Source: Durusdinium trenchii (Eukaryota; Sar; Dinophyceae; Suessiales; Symbiodiniaceae). Taken from it: a stretch of DNA of 64,000 nucleotides. Under the pieces are notes generated by a model. That model was given only the letters and a program-made list of their open reading frames with translations. It did no database searches and was not told the DNA's origin. Positions 1 through 11,328 of this stretch are shown here, one piece after another; position 1 is the first letter of the stretch; each line of letters opens with the position of its first letter. The position numbers were made by a program, and so were the translations under genes. The stretch is from assembly GCA_963970005.1 (NCBI GenBank), contig CAXAMN010029027.1:1052803-1116802 (forward strand), written 5' to 3'.

Positions 1-3000
1 CGGGTCGCCTTCACGCCACGAGTCTTCCCAAAAGAGAGACTCTCCATCCAAAAACTGACCTGTCGTGACCCTTCGAGAATCCAGCTGGTCGACATTCAGC
101 GCGAGTGGGGCCGACGCTTCTTCACTAAACTCAAACAGCTTCTCCCGGGCCTCCGGGTGCGTTCGCACCCAACCACCGGGGAAGGTGGCCCACACTTCCT
201 CGCGACGAGGATTCGAAAACGAAGTCCTCGCCCGCGATTCTTCGCGACGAAGGCTCGAAAACGAGGCCCCCGCCCGCGACCAGCTCTTTGACTCATATTG
301 CGACGGGTCAAATGCGTACGCCGCAGTGAGCGCAGCTAGCCCAACCGCGAACGTGGCAAACACTCCATATCCCTTCCTTGACTCACGCGCCTTCCTAGGT
401 GTTTTCGCGAGACACTTGCACCCCTGGAGAGGAGTGCTCTTGATCTCTCCCTTCCGACCGCACGAATAGCAGACTGAACCAATGAGGCTGGGCTGTTCCA
501 ATCCGCATTCCTGGCAGGTGTCCGGCTCAAGGCCAGCCGTCTGGCTCACGAAGACGGTGTCGACAGCTCCGCAAGAACAAGTCCCACTGACTACTGCACC
601 TGCCCGGAGCTCTCCGACTGGATCGCCTTCTTCAAGGACGACCTCTTCCTGGTATGGCGTCACCAGGACCATGCCCTCACGAGCCCCTGTGTCCCAGATG
701 CCGGGAACCGCTTCCACCTTGCCGGCAACTGGAAGGACCACTTCACAGCTCGAAACTTCCGGCGTCCAGTTGCCAGCAATTCGCACGGGAAGGAGAGCGC
801 CTTCGCCAGGAAGCAGCGTCGCTCCTTCATCACCTGCATAGACTACCATGGCCCTTGGCCCGGTCTCCGGCTCCAGATGTCCCTCAGCCTCCTGGTCTAC
901 TGCCGAGAGGATGGACCGGAAAGGATAGGCTCTGTCCTTCCTCTCCGCACTGAAGTTCTCACAGCGCGGGAGATGCACACCTAGAGAGTCCAGCACATGG
1001 GTCATGGGCCCAGGTCGAAAACCTAGCCCACGTCGCGCTTCGCAATCCAACGCGCGGCCCCCAAGGATCAAACCATGGAAATCGCTAGTCCCCTTTGACG
1101 CGATCTTGCACCTCACGAACAGCTCATGTCCCGGCTTCGCCCGGTCCGGGTTGTCCCCTTCAAGAAGACGGACGCGGAGAACCACGCCACCCTTGAGCGG
1201 CACGGGTGAGCCGCTCGCAATCCCATGCACGTACTCTGGATACAGCCATTTTTCGAACTGAATGATCGGAAAGTTCTTGTCATTCGGGCGCAAGCCTAGC
1301 TCCGCAGCCCGATTGATGATCCCGACCACCAGCTCTTCCGTGACGTGATTGGACCCAGCGCATCCGTCCAACATCGTGTCAACCTTCTTATCAAGGATTT
1401 GCACGACGGTGCGGTATTGATAACCGCCAGGCTCATTCGGCACGACATGCCACCAATCCTTTGGGAGCTCGTCCAACTCGGTGAAGGGTCCCTTCTTTGG
1501 AACTCCAGGGGATGAACTCCGCGGCGCGGACGCGAACACGACGTCCGCACCCGCAGGTTGAGCCTGCTCTAAACCACCCGTCACCACACAGAACGCGGCG
1601 AACGGATTGAGCACGCTGTTCCCGCTTGGAGCTGCCCACCCACTTGGAGCGGAACCTTGTCCACCTCCCGAGCCCGTAGCACCGACATCGGTTGCCAAAA
1701 CATGCGACATGTCACAGTCAGCGCCTTTCTTGCACGCGCCGTTCTTGGCAAAGTAAGGGCACTGCTTCTCGCTCTTCTTTTTCTTAGCATCTCCTGCCTT
1801 GCCCTTCCCTCCTTTGCCTTTCCCTTTAGCTCCTTTTCCGTCGCCTTTCGCCGGATAGGAGTCAGACCCTTTCCCCTTGCCTTTCTTTTCAAGCTCCTTC
1901 CTACGCAGCTCTTTGTCGTGCGAGAAAGGACAATCGCGACCCTTTCTGCAGCTCCCGTGATCACGATAATCCCAGCAGAGTTTGTCCTTGCGGGGATCTC
2001 CAGACGCGATCGCCACCTGATCGCCTCTGCCCTTTCCCTTGTTCGCCTCCTTGTTGGCCTTGTCCCGCTTCGCCTTCTCTGCTTTCTCCTTCTTTGCGAG
2101 ATCCGCAGCAAGACGCGTGGCTTCGCCGGTGGTCGTGAACACGGCGTTGGCGGTGGCCTTGTTAGTCGCTTCTCGCTGCTCATACTCGAGGATGGCCCGA
2201 TGAGCCTCCTCCCAGGTCTGCGGCCCTCGGAGCTTGTCTTCGTGTCCCCAAAGCCGCTTGTCGGATCGAATCTCCCGTTGGAGACTGGTCCCAACCTTCC
2301 TCAAGTAGGAGAGGAAAAGCTCTCGCTGCGTCTTTCCAAGACCCACAGCTTCCAATTCCGCCACCGACGCTTCGAACAAAGGTTCGAACTGGTGACCAGT
2401 GAGCTTCCCCTTCATGAGCGCGACATGCTCCGCATCGACGCGGATCTCTCGCTCTTCTCGGCTTTCACTAAACATCAAATGTTTCAATTTGATGCGCTCA
2501 TACACTGCTTCGGGGTCTTCCAGGACCTCTCCGGACTTCCAGGCGGACCGGTACAGGTTCTGGTAGGTCTTCAGCCTACTTCCCCGGCAGCGCGCTCGGA
2601 GAGCCAGCAGTTTCTCGCGGGCATTCATTCCACGGCAGGAGTTCGCTAAGGCGCACACATCCTCGAACTCCTCATAGAACAAGGTGACATCTTTGAAGTC
2701 AGAGCGCTCGTCTGTCAAGGTCGGCCAATGAAGGTCTGTTTTGACCGCGGTGACAGACTGGTTGCCTCCGCCTCGTCCCAACGCTTCCTGCACCACCTTT
2801 GTTTGTGCCTCCAGCGCTGCCTTCTGTTGGGCCAAGGCGGCTGCTAAGCCCTGCTCCGATCCCAACGCTGAACCGGCCTCTGATTCGGCTTTCTCTCGTT
2901 TCATGGCCTCCAGCTCCATCTCCAGAGCTGCCAGCTTGGCCCTGAGGGAGAAATCCCCATCTTGTTCCGGTCCCGAACTAGGAGCGGGACCGGGCGCCGG

Positions 3001-3177
3001 TCGTTGGCCGCGTCCAACGTCGCGAAGACCGCTGACGGGACCGCGAGCCACAGGAACCGTTGCTTCCTCCGCTCCAGACGGAGTACTATACACCTTTCCT
3101 GGGCTCGAACTCGGTTTCCCTCCTAATTGTTCAATCAACACCGATCGCGGCGATCGAACTGTCTCTCTCTCGAGGGT
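1..3177 (-). CDS. Retroelement gag C-terminal part plus protease, open to left edge (partial)
   Basis: One minus-strand frame is open from the TAG at 3178-3180 to the window edge, about 1059 codons; its first Met is at 2919. In order it shows a coiled-coil-like gag segment (about 2950-2200), a CCCH zinc finger CX8CX5CX3H at 1977-1918, a Lys/Gly-rich linker, and a second CCCH finger at 1761-1702. A retropepsin-like pair follows: DGCAGSNH at 1368-1345 and LILGGRAL at 1071-1048. Next come a beta-rich segment ending near 600, a Cys cluster of CxC and CxxC pairs (579-412), and one hydrophobic, membrane-like stretch (369-310). Gag-finger-protease order is that of LTR-type elements; polymerase and integrase would lie left of the window. 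The active-site DGCA departs from the usual D-S/T-G, so an active protease is inferred only. It could instead be a domesticated gag-pol gene. Confidence 0.8.
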
Positions 3178-3802
3178 CTAAGGTCTCATCCTGCGCGTAA
3201 GCTACGAACTTGTCTCGCAAGAAACGCACAGCTCTCACTTTGTCCAAACCCCCATGCTCACCATACAGTTCGATCATGAATTCCGCCTTTCTTGTCACTG
3301 TCTCTAACAGACCCGGCGGAACAGCTGCGTCCAAGGCTTGGAGAGCGGAGATGATTCGTCCCATACGCATCAAGTACGCTCCGACTTCCTCCGCCGAAGG
3401 GTCATACAACGCTTGCAACTTGGCCCGAAGGCTCACCACGCTGACTCCGCCAGTCCCAACGGAAGACGGGCGTGGGCTATTCACCAAGGCGACCTCACGA
3501 GACGCAACAGAAGGGGAGGCCGACGCCGACGGCCTCTCTTCCTCCTCCTCTTCATCGCCCTCGTCAAGTTCCGCCGCCCTGCCCTCGCCATAGAGCTCAT
3601 CCATGACGCTCCTCCAGAGGGCTACTTCTTCACCTGTCGGCAGGCCTCTGCCGTCCCTTCTCCTTGTGGGCCTACGGCCGGCGGCACGTCGCCAAGCCTG
3701 CCACCGAGGGAACGTCATCTCTTCCGGGGTAGGCACCCTTCCATCCCGGATCGCTTCCAGCAGAGTGACGCCCTCTTCTTCTCCTGCAACTTCTCGGCTC
3801 AT
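3131..3802 (-). CDS. Retroelement gag N-terminal part
   Basis: A 223-codon minus-strand ORF begins with Met at 3802 and ends with TGA at 3131-3133. The N-terminal third is Arg-rich, followed by an acidic run of Glu near the middle and a helical C-terminal half. It overlaps the downstream gag/protease frame by 47 bases (3131-3177). Moving from this frame to the next requires a +1 shift. The helical half runs in the same direction as the downstream gag, and no other gene lies between them, so I read both as one gag. The shift may be programmed, a simple indel in a decayed copy, or two separate proteins. No family name can be given from sequence alone. Confidence 0.6.
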   Translation of the reverse strand: MSREVAGEEEGVTLLEAIRDGRVPTPEEMTFPRWQAWRRAAGRRPTRRRDGRGLPTGEEVALWRSVMDELYGEGRAAELDEGDEEEEEERPSASASPSVASREVALVNSPRPSSVGTGGVSVVSLRAKLQALYDPSAEEVGAYLMRMGRIISALQALDAAVPPGLLETVTRKAEFMIELYGEHGGLDKVRAVRFLRDKFVAYAQDETLDPRERDSSIAAIGVD

Positions 3803-4069
3803 CCCGCAGCAAGGCCGTGAACCACGAGCCCCGCCCGCGGTTCCTCGTCACCAGCGCGCCGGTGGTGCGAACCGCAACCACCGACCGCGACCAGCCTCCA
3901 CACACAGATGGAAGCCTTCCCAGAACAGCCCCCAATTGCGAGCACGCGTACGAACGCCGCGCAGCTGTTTCTGCTCGCACGAGCGAGGTCGCGGGTCAGT
4001 CACGCTTCTTGCGTCGGTGAAACGGCCTAGTGAAGCTGAGAAGCTACTTGCACTACTCCTAGCCACTCA

Positions 4070-4102
4070 CTTGAGCCAAAAGTATTGGCCCTTGAGCCAA
4101 AA
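4070..4102 (-). other. Tandem relics of the dinoflagellate spliced leader
   Basis: Read on the minus strand, TTTTGGCTCAAG occurs at 4102-4091 and again at 4081-4070. This 12-mer is the 3' end of the conserved 22-nt dinoflagellate spliced leader. The two copies are 21 bases apart, about one leader length, although the bases between them no longer match the leader. They lie 268 bases upstream of the gag Met at 3802 and point the same way. Relict leaders are known where trans-spliced mRNAs have been reverse-transcribed and reinserted. A chance local duplication cannot be excluded. Confidence 0.55.
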
Positions 4103-4167
4103 TCAGTTCATGCACAAGTGAAACACACACATGCAAACATGTTTACGGGCAAGGCTACTTAGGCTCA

Positions 4168-5767
4168 CAAGTAACAGGTGCCTGACTAGTAGTAACAAGG
4201 TTGCTAGTAGTAACAGGTGCCACGCTACTAGTAACAGGTGCCACGCTAGTAGTAACAGGTGCCATGCTAGTAGTAACAGGTGCCTTACTACTAGTAACAG
4301 GTGCCTTACTAGTAGTAACAAGGACGCTAGTAGTAACAGGTGCCACGCTAGTAGTAACAGGTGCCTTACTACTAGTAACAGGTGCCTTAATAGTAGTAAC
4401 AAGACGCTAGTAGTAACAGGTGCCACGCTAGTAGTAACAGGTGCCTTACTACTAGTAACAGGTGCCTTACTACTAGTAACAGGCGCCTTACTAGTAGTAA
4501 CAAGGACGCTAGTAGTAACAGGGGCCACGCTACTAGTAACCGGTGCCTTACTACTAGTAACAGGCGCCTTACTAGTAGTAACAAGGACGCTAGTAGTAAC
4601 AGGTGCCACGCTAGTAGAAACAGGTGCCTTACTACTAGTAACAGGTGCACGCTAGTAGTAACAGGTGCCACGCTAGTAGTAACAGGTGCCTTACTACTAG
4701 TAACAGGTGCCTTACTAGTAAAAACAAGGACGCTAGTAGTAACAGGTGCCACGCTAGTAGTAACAGGTGCCTTACTACTAGTAACAGGCGCCTTACTAGT
4801 AGTAACAAGGACGCTAGAAGTAACAGGTGCCACGCTAGTAGTAACAGGTGCCACGCTAGTAGTAACAGGTGCCTTACTACTAGTAACAGGTGCCTTATGA
4901 GTAAAGACAAGGACGCTCGCGAGGACGCTAGGAGTAACAGGTGCCACGCTAGTAGTAACAGGTGCCTTACTACTAGTAACAGGTGCCCTCTAGTAGTAAC
5001 AAGGAGGCTAGTAGTAACAGGTGCCGCGCTAGTAGTAACAGGTGCCTTACTAGTAGTAACAAGGACGCTAGTAGTAACAGGTGCCACGCACACGGTAGTA
5101 GTAACAGGTGCCTTACTAGTAGTAACAGGGACGCTAGTAGTAACAGGTGCCACGCACACGGTAGTAGTAACAGGTGCCTTACTACTAGTAACAGGTGCCT
5201 TACTAGTAGTAACAAGGACGCTAGTAGTAACAGGTGCCACGCTAGTAGTAACAGGTGCCATACTACTAGTAACAGGTGCCTTACTAGTAGTAACAAGGAC
5301 GCTAGTAGTAACAGGTGCCACGCTAGTAGTACCAGGTGCCACGCTAGTAGTAACAGGTGCCACGCTAGTAGTAACAGGTGCCACGCTAGTAGTAACACAT
5401 CCACGCTAGTAGTAATGGGTGCCTTACTACTAGTAACAGGTGCCTTGCTACTAGTAACAGGTGCCACGCTAGTAGTAACAGGTGCCACGCTAGTAGTAAC
5501 ACATCCACGCTAGTAGTAATGGGTGCCTTACTACTAGTAACAGGTGCCTTACTAGTAGTAACAAGGACGCTAGTAGTAGCAGGTGCCACGCTAGTAGTAA
5601 CAAGTGCCTTACTAGTAGTAACAAGGACGCTAGTTGTAACAGGTGCCACGCTAGTAGTGACAGGTGCCTTACTACTAGTAACAGGTGCCTTACTGGTAGT
5701 AACAAGGACGCTAGTAGTAACAGGTGCCACGCTAGTAGTAACAGGTGCCTTACTACTAGTAACAGTA
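4168..5767. repeat. 21-bp minisatellite array with 18-bp variants
   Basis: About 1.6 kb of head-to-tail units. The main units are AGTAACAGGTGCCACGCTAGT and a form with TTACTACT in the second half; both are 21 bp, and the consensus can be read as AGTAACAGGTGCC plus an 8-bp tail. An 18-bp form AGTAACAAGGACGCTAGT recurs roughly every three or four units, giving a loose higher-order period near 80 bp. A longer block starting ACACATCCACGC at 5395 recurs at 5500 (105 bp, five units). All unit lengths are multiples of three, so long open frames appear on both strands, for example a Thr/Ser/Pro heptapeptide on the minus strand. I treat these as artefacts. A small remnant of the same repeat lies at 62993-63056. 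Confidence 0.95.
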
Positions 5768-5790
5768 AGAAGATTGCAGGGTTGTTCATT

Positions 5791-6790
5791 CCTTTGGATT
5801 TGTTAAACATGTATTTTGATAATCTTCCTTCAATCGATAGAGAGGATTTAGACTAAAGACTTTGTATGCCCTTGTTCCTTTGCTATGTCCTTTTGACTGT
5901 TCCCACCTCAACATCTCGCCTTTTGAGTGGTACAGCAAGTGTTGAACAAGCAGCCTTGTCATCCCTAGTTCCTTTCATGTGTTGATTTGCACGGCTCGTG
6001 TGCTAAAAGCAATGTTGATTGGTCGTGTGAATAAAGTAGGGTTGTGCTCCATCAGTTCTCACACTCGAGCGTCAAAAGCATTGTTATGTGCAAGAGCCAC
6101 TGCAACAGTTTATGCCATTGTTCCCATCGAAGTTCCTCTGACTAGTGTTAGGTTAAAATACAAGTGGTTTGTTTCAGCACGGTTGGGGCGATTGCATGGT
6201 TGTTTATTTGGATGTCTTCATTTTCAACTTCGAAAGGACTTAGACGCAACATATGGTTTCTCTGCCTTTTGCTAGTTCCTTTGCCATGTTCTTTTGAGGG
6301 AAGTAAATGTTTTATAAAATACTAGCAGTAACGTATTTATTCCTCAGGATTTGTTGAATGATATGTTCTCAAAATTTTCCTCAATTTGATAGAGAGGATT
6401 TAGTCTAAGACTTTGTATGATGTTTTGCCATGCCCTTGTTCCTTTGCTATGCCCTTTTGACAGGTGTAGGAAAAGCTTTTTGACGAAAAACCAAAAAAGT
6501 ACCACCTCAACAGACGTTGACAGTTGAACGTTGCATCTGTTGAACAAGCAACCTTGTTTTTACATCCCTATGTTCGTTTTGTTTCTTCCTTTGCAAAGTT
6601 CCTGTGCGAAAACCGGTGTTGGTTGGTCGTGTGAATAAAAGTAGGGTTGTGCTCCGTCAGTTCTCCCACTCAAGCATCAAAGGCTTGTAATTTGCAAAAG
6701 TCAATGCAGCAGTTTATGCCTTTGTTCCTTTTCAAGCCTTTGACTAGTGGTAGGTTAAGAACAGAAGTGGTTTGTTTAGCTGAAACTTCA
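5791..6790. repeat. Diverged tandem duplication of about 0.55-0.6 kb
   Basis: The segment starting with GGATTTGTT near 5796 and including GATAGAGAGGATTTAG recurs from about 6346. TTGGTCGTGTGAATAAA at 6019 recurs at 6623. Offsets of about 550 to 604 bases indicate one ancient tandem duplication with later indels. A third, shorter echo (TTGCTAGTTCCTTTGCCATG near 6270) lies between them. The DNA is AT-richer than the rest, and no protein is supported in it. Confidence 0.75.
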
Positions 6791-9700
6791 TGAAGAAATT
6801 TCCCTCAGCCATTTTCACATCCCAAGGTCAAAATTCTTGCGTAATGCATTGCATTCCTTGTCATGCGCTTGTTCTTTTGCACTTGCTTACCTAAAGGCGC
6901 AGCCATTGGCTGTCGCCCACCCCCTGTTGCAATTGCAGGACGGTGATACATTCAAGCAGATTGGCAATGCTTTCCATGTCAAGGGAGAGTTGGCGAACGC
7001 AGTGACCTTAGCTTTGCTGTGCCCTTCTTGCTGGTTCGTCCCCATGCTTTCGTCGCATGCTTCGTTCAAGTCGTCATCACGTTGCTATACAAAGCCCTTG
7101 GCTCAGTTTGATTCATTTCAAAGGTGGATGACCTTAAGAAAGTCCAGAGCTCAGAGCTTGTTGTTGTTCAATCAAACTTGATGCTGTGCCTTGGTGAACG
7201 TTGAATGAAGAAGACAAACAAAGCAGGCAGCGATGAAAACCAGAACATGTTTTGTTCAACGCGTGTGCAAGTGCATGGTGGTTATTGTCGTTTTGCCGTG
7301 AGGCAATTAAGGCAGAGAAGCCGAACAAAGTGAAGTGTGACGCAGATGAAATTGATATTTTTAGCCAACAGGACGAGCCGCTGTTTATGCCACCAACTCG
7401 TTTGCTAGTTGTATTTCAATTTCTCAGCTTTTGTTCACTCGGCTCAGCGCTTTGCGTTGCAATGTCTTTGCTACCTTTTCACTTTTCACTCTTTTGTCAA
7501 TCGCTGGTCAGGTGAATTTGTCCAATTGTTTTCTTTCACAACACCTCACCCAACCCCTTGCACACCACCGTCTCAACTTGCCTTTGCAGCATTGTGGTTT
7601 GCCAGTTTGCTCATCGCGGATTTGCAGGATGGAAGTTGGATTAGGGAAGATGAAGAAGCATCTGTCAATCGCGGCACGTCTAAGCCCGGCACTTGGTGTT
7701 TTGTTTTGAGTCTTGAGCAGCTTTTAACCATGCAGGGCTTCAAACTGATGTCAATGTTACGACCTTATGATGTATTTTTTGTTGTTTTTTGCCGCCTCTG
7801 AGTTTGGGTCGAGAAACAGCTGTTTTGACCACACTTCAAGTTTGTGTTTTTCCCTCCAGTTTTAAGGACAGATTGCTATGGCTTCACATTGCCATCAGCG
7901 TGAGTGCTTTTCTCAGCAGCGTTACGCCTAGCGTTCCACTTGTCTTGCCCTTCTGTGGCTGAGGTGAAACCAATTGAGAGCAAGGGTTCCCAATAGTTTC
8001 GCCGAATTCCATCTTTGGAGGAAATGTAGAGTGGATGTCGCTGTGGCATGACCGTGCATCACTCACAAGATATGAGACTTGACACTGCGTTGACACTCTT
8101 GTCCAGCAGGTTGTGCACACAGCGGGTGAAGAAACAGTGAACCAAGAAGCTGTTCAAGATACGTTTCACTCGGGCAATGTATACGCCCAAGCACAGCCAC
8201 GAATCCAACCATGCATCGTGAGAAAAGGTAAGTGCTTGATTTTGAACCGGCTTTCCTGACACTTGAAAACAAAACTGAAGGAATATATATTGAAAATTCG
8301 TGGAAAAGAAGTGGATAAAGTTTGGTGTGCCTTTGACAGGGTTAAGCAAGAAGGGGGAAAAGTATGACAAATTTCGCGAATGAAATTAAATATTACTGTT
8401 TTAGGGTGTTCAGACGCCTGGGCGCCACTAGGGTTTCTTAAAAAAAGAAAGTCAGGTGTTTGGTGTAAGTCTGTGAAATTCATTTTTACACACTGAGTCA
8501 AAAAAGTTCAAAAAGAACGGGAATCAAGCGCAGTGGAATCTTAGTGAAGTACTAAACTTAGGGTCGCAAACGCCATGGCGGAACACAAGGTGGGAATGTG
8601 GACCAGTTTCAGCTGATTCACATCAAACTACATTGTACATTCTACATGAAATCAGAACCCAGGTTCACGGTATCCAGGTGTATAAAGCACAAACCAGGCG
8701 TCAAACTTTTGCAGGTCACACACACCTCTCTATAAACTCATATGGACCAGGTTCAGTTGATTGTAATGAGGCTAAATCTGTCAGTATTGACATGTGGCGG
8801 AAGAAACCAGTTGAGTTTCATGCTCAAATCCCCGACTTAAGAAACATGCTTTTGCTTCTTCATTTTGCCTGGCCTCGCCTGACCGACCATGCTTGACCTC
8901 CAACCCCCCAGCAGCGACGCGCGAGAGATGCGTGTCCAAGGCTGGCTGTGGCTTCGGGAGGAGCAGCTGGAGCGGCCGCTGGAGCGGCCCGGAGGCCCGG
9001 AACGGGCGGCTGCTCGACGCAGAGCACGGAGCGGGCGTGAATTCCCTTGGATGAGGTGTATTGCCATCTACAACCTGGGACGTTCTCGGAGTCCTCTTAA
9101 AACGGTTGAGGAGAACCGGAACCGTGACCCCCCGTCAGTGAGAGAGTGGTGGTTCATGATGGGATGAGGCGAAAGAAGGGCCGCTCAACCGTTTTGGGCT
9201 GGATGGCACCGCTGCGGACGACCGCTGAGCCAAGGTCGATCATGCCAATTGAGCTGCTGCACTTGCAGGGCTTTCCTGCAAGGTGCCACAGTACTTACGC
9301 TGATGGTGCTTACCAGATCGGCCTGATACTTGCTGACCATTCTAAAATTGCTCAAGCGTCATCCACACGAAAAAGCGCATGTTGGCCCATTCTATAGCGG
9401 CGAGCTTGTCGTCTTAAAAGGTCTGCTTGTGATTCTTTGTTGCCAGGGATCCCTTGTTGGCCAAAGCTCTACAAGGCTTGACCGAACAGGATGGGCTTTG
9501 CTTCGCATTTGCAGCCAAGAGGATGGGCAGGGTCACGAGCTACTTCTATTCTAGGGTCATGCAGCTTGCAACTTCTGCTTGGCTCAGCGTGGCAATCCTC
9601 GGCTCTTGCTGTGCTTTGTCTCTGAAATTCCTTGGCCAAGAGGGCCAGACAATGCAGGAGGTCGTCATCGGAGCAGGCAATGCCATGAGCGCATGGGGCT

Positions 9701-11328
9701 TGGACCTGGCTATCGGCCATTCCATGCAAAGTGGGGAGGAAGAAGTAGAAGGAGGAGGAAGGAAAGGAGATGAAGCAGAAAGAAGCAACAGGAGGACGAC
9801 GAAGAAACAACAGAAAGAAGAAGGAGAGCAGATGTACTTGTAGGTGGAAGAGGGCTTGACATCGTACTCTGTGAGAGGAAGTGGTGAGACTCTGTGACGG
9901 CTCTTTTTGGAGTGTCTCTGAGGTGCCTGTCATTGGCGCAGTCTTGGCAGATGTCTTTGTCAAGACTTTGGTGGGAAGGCTCCGTAAGCGGGGGCTCGAT
10001 GTGTTTGTGTCACAAAGCTGTATTTGACGTAGACGGTAGATGTTCCATGATGTTCCCCTGAGATAGCGTGAGTTGATGCTCAGAGCGATACGCTTAGAGT
10101 TTTTTCATGCCGACAGACGACGGGCCGACGAAACTGCAGAATATGGCATCAGCCTTCTTGGATTCGAGAGAGCCTGCAATTCTCCAAAGCTCACCTGTCC
10201 AACCGGAAAAATGTCCGACTGACTCTCCTTGAAAAGACCACCGGAAGGGGAAGGGTTCCCACCTGTTTGGTCTGCAGATTTCATGGTCTTCCTTCTGGGA
10301 CCGCAGGCCATCCACTTCCGGAGAAAGCCCACCACTTCGCTCCCCGCGTCGTTGCGGCTTCCCACGTCTGGTGTGTCAGGCTGGATGTCGCCATGGAGGT
10401 CTCAGACTCCGAAGACTTGGAGGATGACTTGGGAGCGGCCTGGCTTGAAGGCCACCCCAGACACGCAGAGATACAAACACATTCGTGGCCTGCTTCAGCT
10501 TCATTGTTATTTTTTGGCGGATGGGAAGCAAGAAAACATGGTCAATCATGGTCAATCCAAATGACATGATATCAAGACATGAGTGACATTTGCTGCTTTT
10601 CTCGCAGCCGAGGTGGAAACAAGCTTTCCTCGCTTCAAGTGTGGTTGCTGGCTTCATCTCAGGAAGTGGACAACTGGTTGAATGAAGCCGCCAGCTTGAC
10701 CCGGTTTCGTATGCTCCAAACCGATTTCACCTCTCATCAGATCACCGGCTCCGCTGGCATGATGCCCGCCGTATTAGGCACTGCTGGCATTTACATGTCC
10801 TACCGTATCCTAACGTTTGGTTTTTTTTTTTCTAGTGCCCCGCCGTGTGTGTGGTAGAAAGGCCTTGTTACTATATCAATATATTATATATATATATATC
10901 TCCCTTTGGGCTTGTAGCAGTTAGTAGTGAAGCATTTGTCCTTTAAACCTGTTGTTCGTAGGATGTTTCGTATCGCTGTCACCGGACAGGAGGCTTCCTG
11001 ATGGCCCCGGAGGGCGGAGCCCTTAGTGAGAGGAATTGGGTGAAGGCAGCCATCGGCATGCCCCTGACTCTTTCAAGCTATGACAATTCTTTGGACGACT
11101 GATCTGTTGAGTGTCTGATCTCTTGGTGAATCAATGAGCAGCATGTGTATATTCATTGACTGATCACATCAGAATATGCGTTTGCAAATGTTTGCAATGA
11201 ATTCTGATCTCTTGGTGACACATCTTCCAAGTCTTCTTAAGTCGCTTTGTCAGCCTTGGTATATTTTTCAGAGCCCATCGCGGGCACCACCCCTCATCCG
11301 CACTCAGGGGTCCACATAGACCAGGACC
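6791..11328. other. Long stretch without a convincing gene
   Basis: No exon chain with matched phases was found. A GC-richer island at 8889-9060 has an Arg/Glu-rich plus-strand frame. A 130-codon plus ORF at 9454-9843 ends in Glu/Lys/Gln-rich sequence. A short acidic plus-strand frame begins with Met at 10393. None has a recognisable domain. An AT dinucleotide tract lies at about 10877-10901, and a T9 run sits near 10820. Weak matches to the foldback family described elsewhere (GGAAGTGGATGGCC on the minus strand) occur near 10310. Confidence 0.5.

Noticed and set aside
1657-2649. A 330-codon plus-strand ORF
   Set aside because: It is the antisense shadow of the gag region; the minus strand carries the CCCH fingers in one continuous frame.
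4168-5767. Regular repeats resembling a CRISPR array
   Set aside because: There are no unique spacers between units and the genome is eukaryotic; it is a plain minisatellite.
1-5770. A possible long terminal repeat flanking the gag region
   Set aside because: Only the 5' side of the element is in the window and no second copy of its leader was found, so an LTR cannot be shown.
4103-5810. Many overlapping ORFs on both strands, including Thr/Ser/Pro heptapeptide repeats that look mucin-like
   Set aside because: They follow automatically from repeat units whose lengths are multiples of three; there is no start context, and all frames are equally open.
6930-7020. A TPR-like stretch (FKQIGNAFHVKGELANAVT) in the plus frame
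   Set aside because: A single weak helix pair in AT-rich DNA with no neighbouring repeat units or exon structure.
9469-9963. A 164-codon minus-strand ORF and a 130-codon plus ORF on the same bases
   Set aside because: Neither is favoured by splice sites, composition or domain; the low-complexity tail explains part of the openness.
10300-10325. Possible extra members of foldback family FB1 at 10310 and 14530
   Set aside because: Only the GGAAGTGGATGGCC stretch is shared; the ordered core and the opposite arm are missing.
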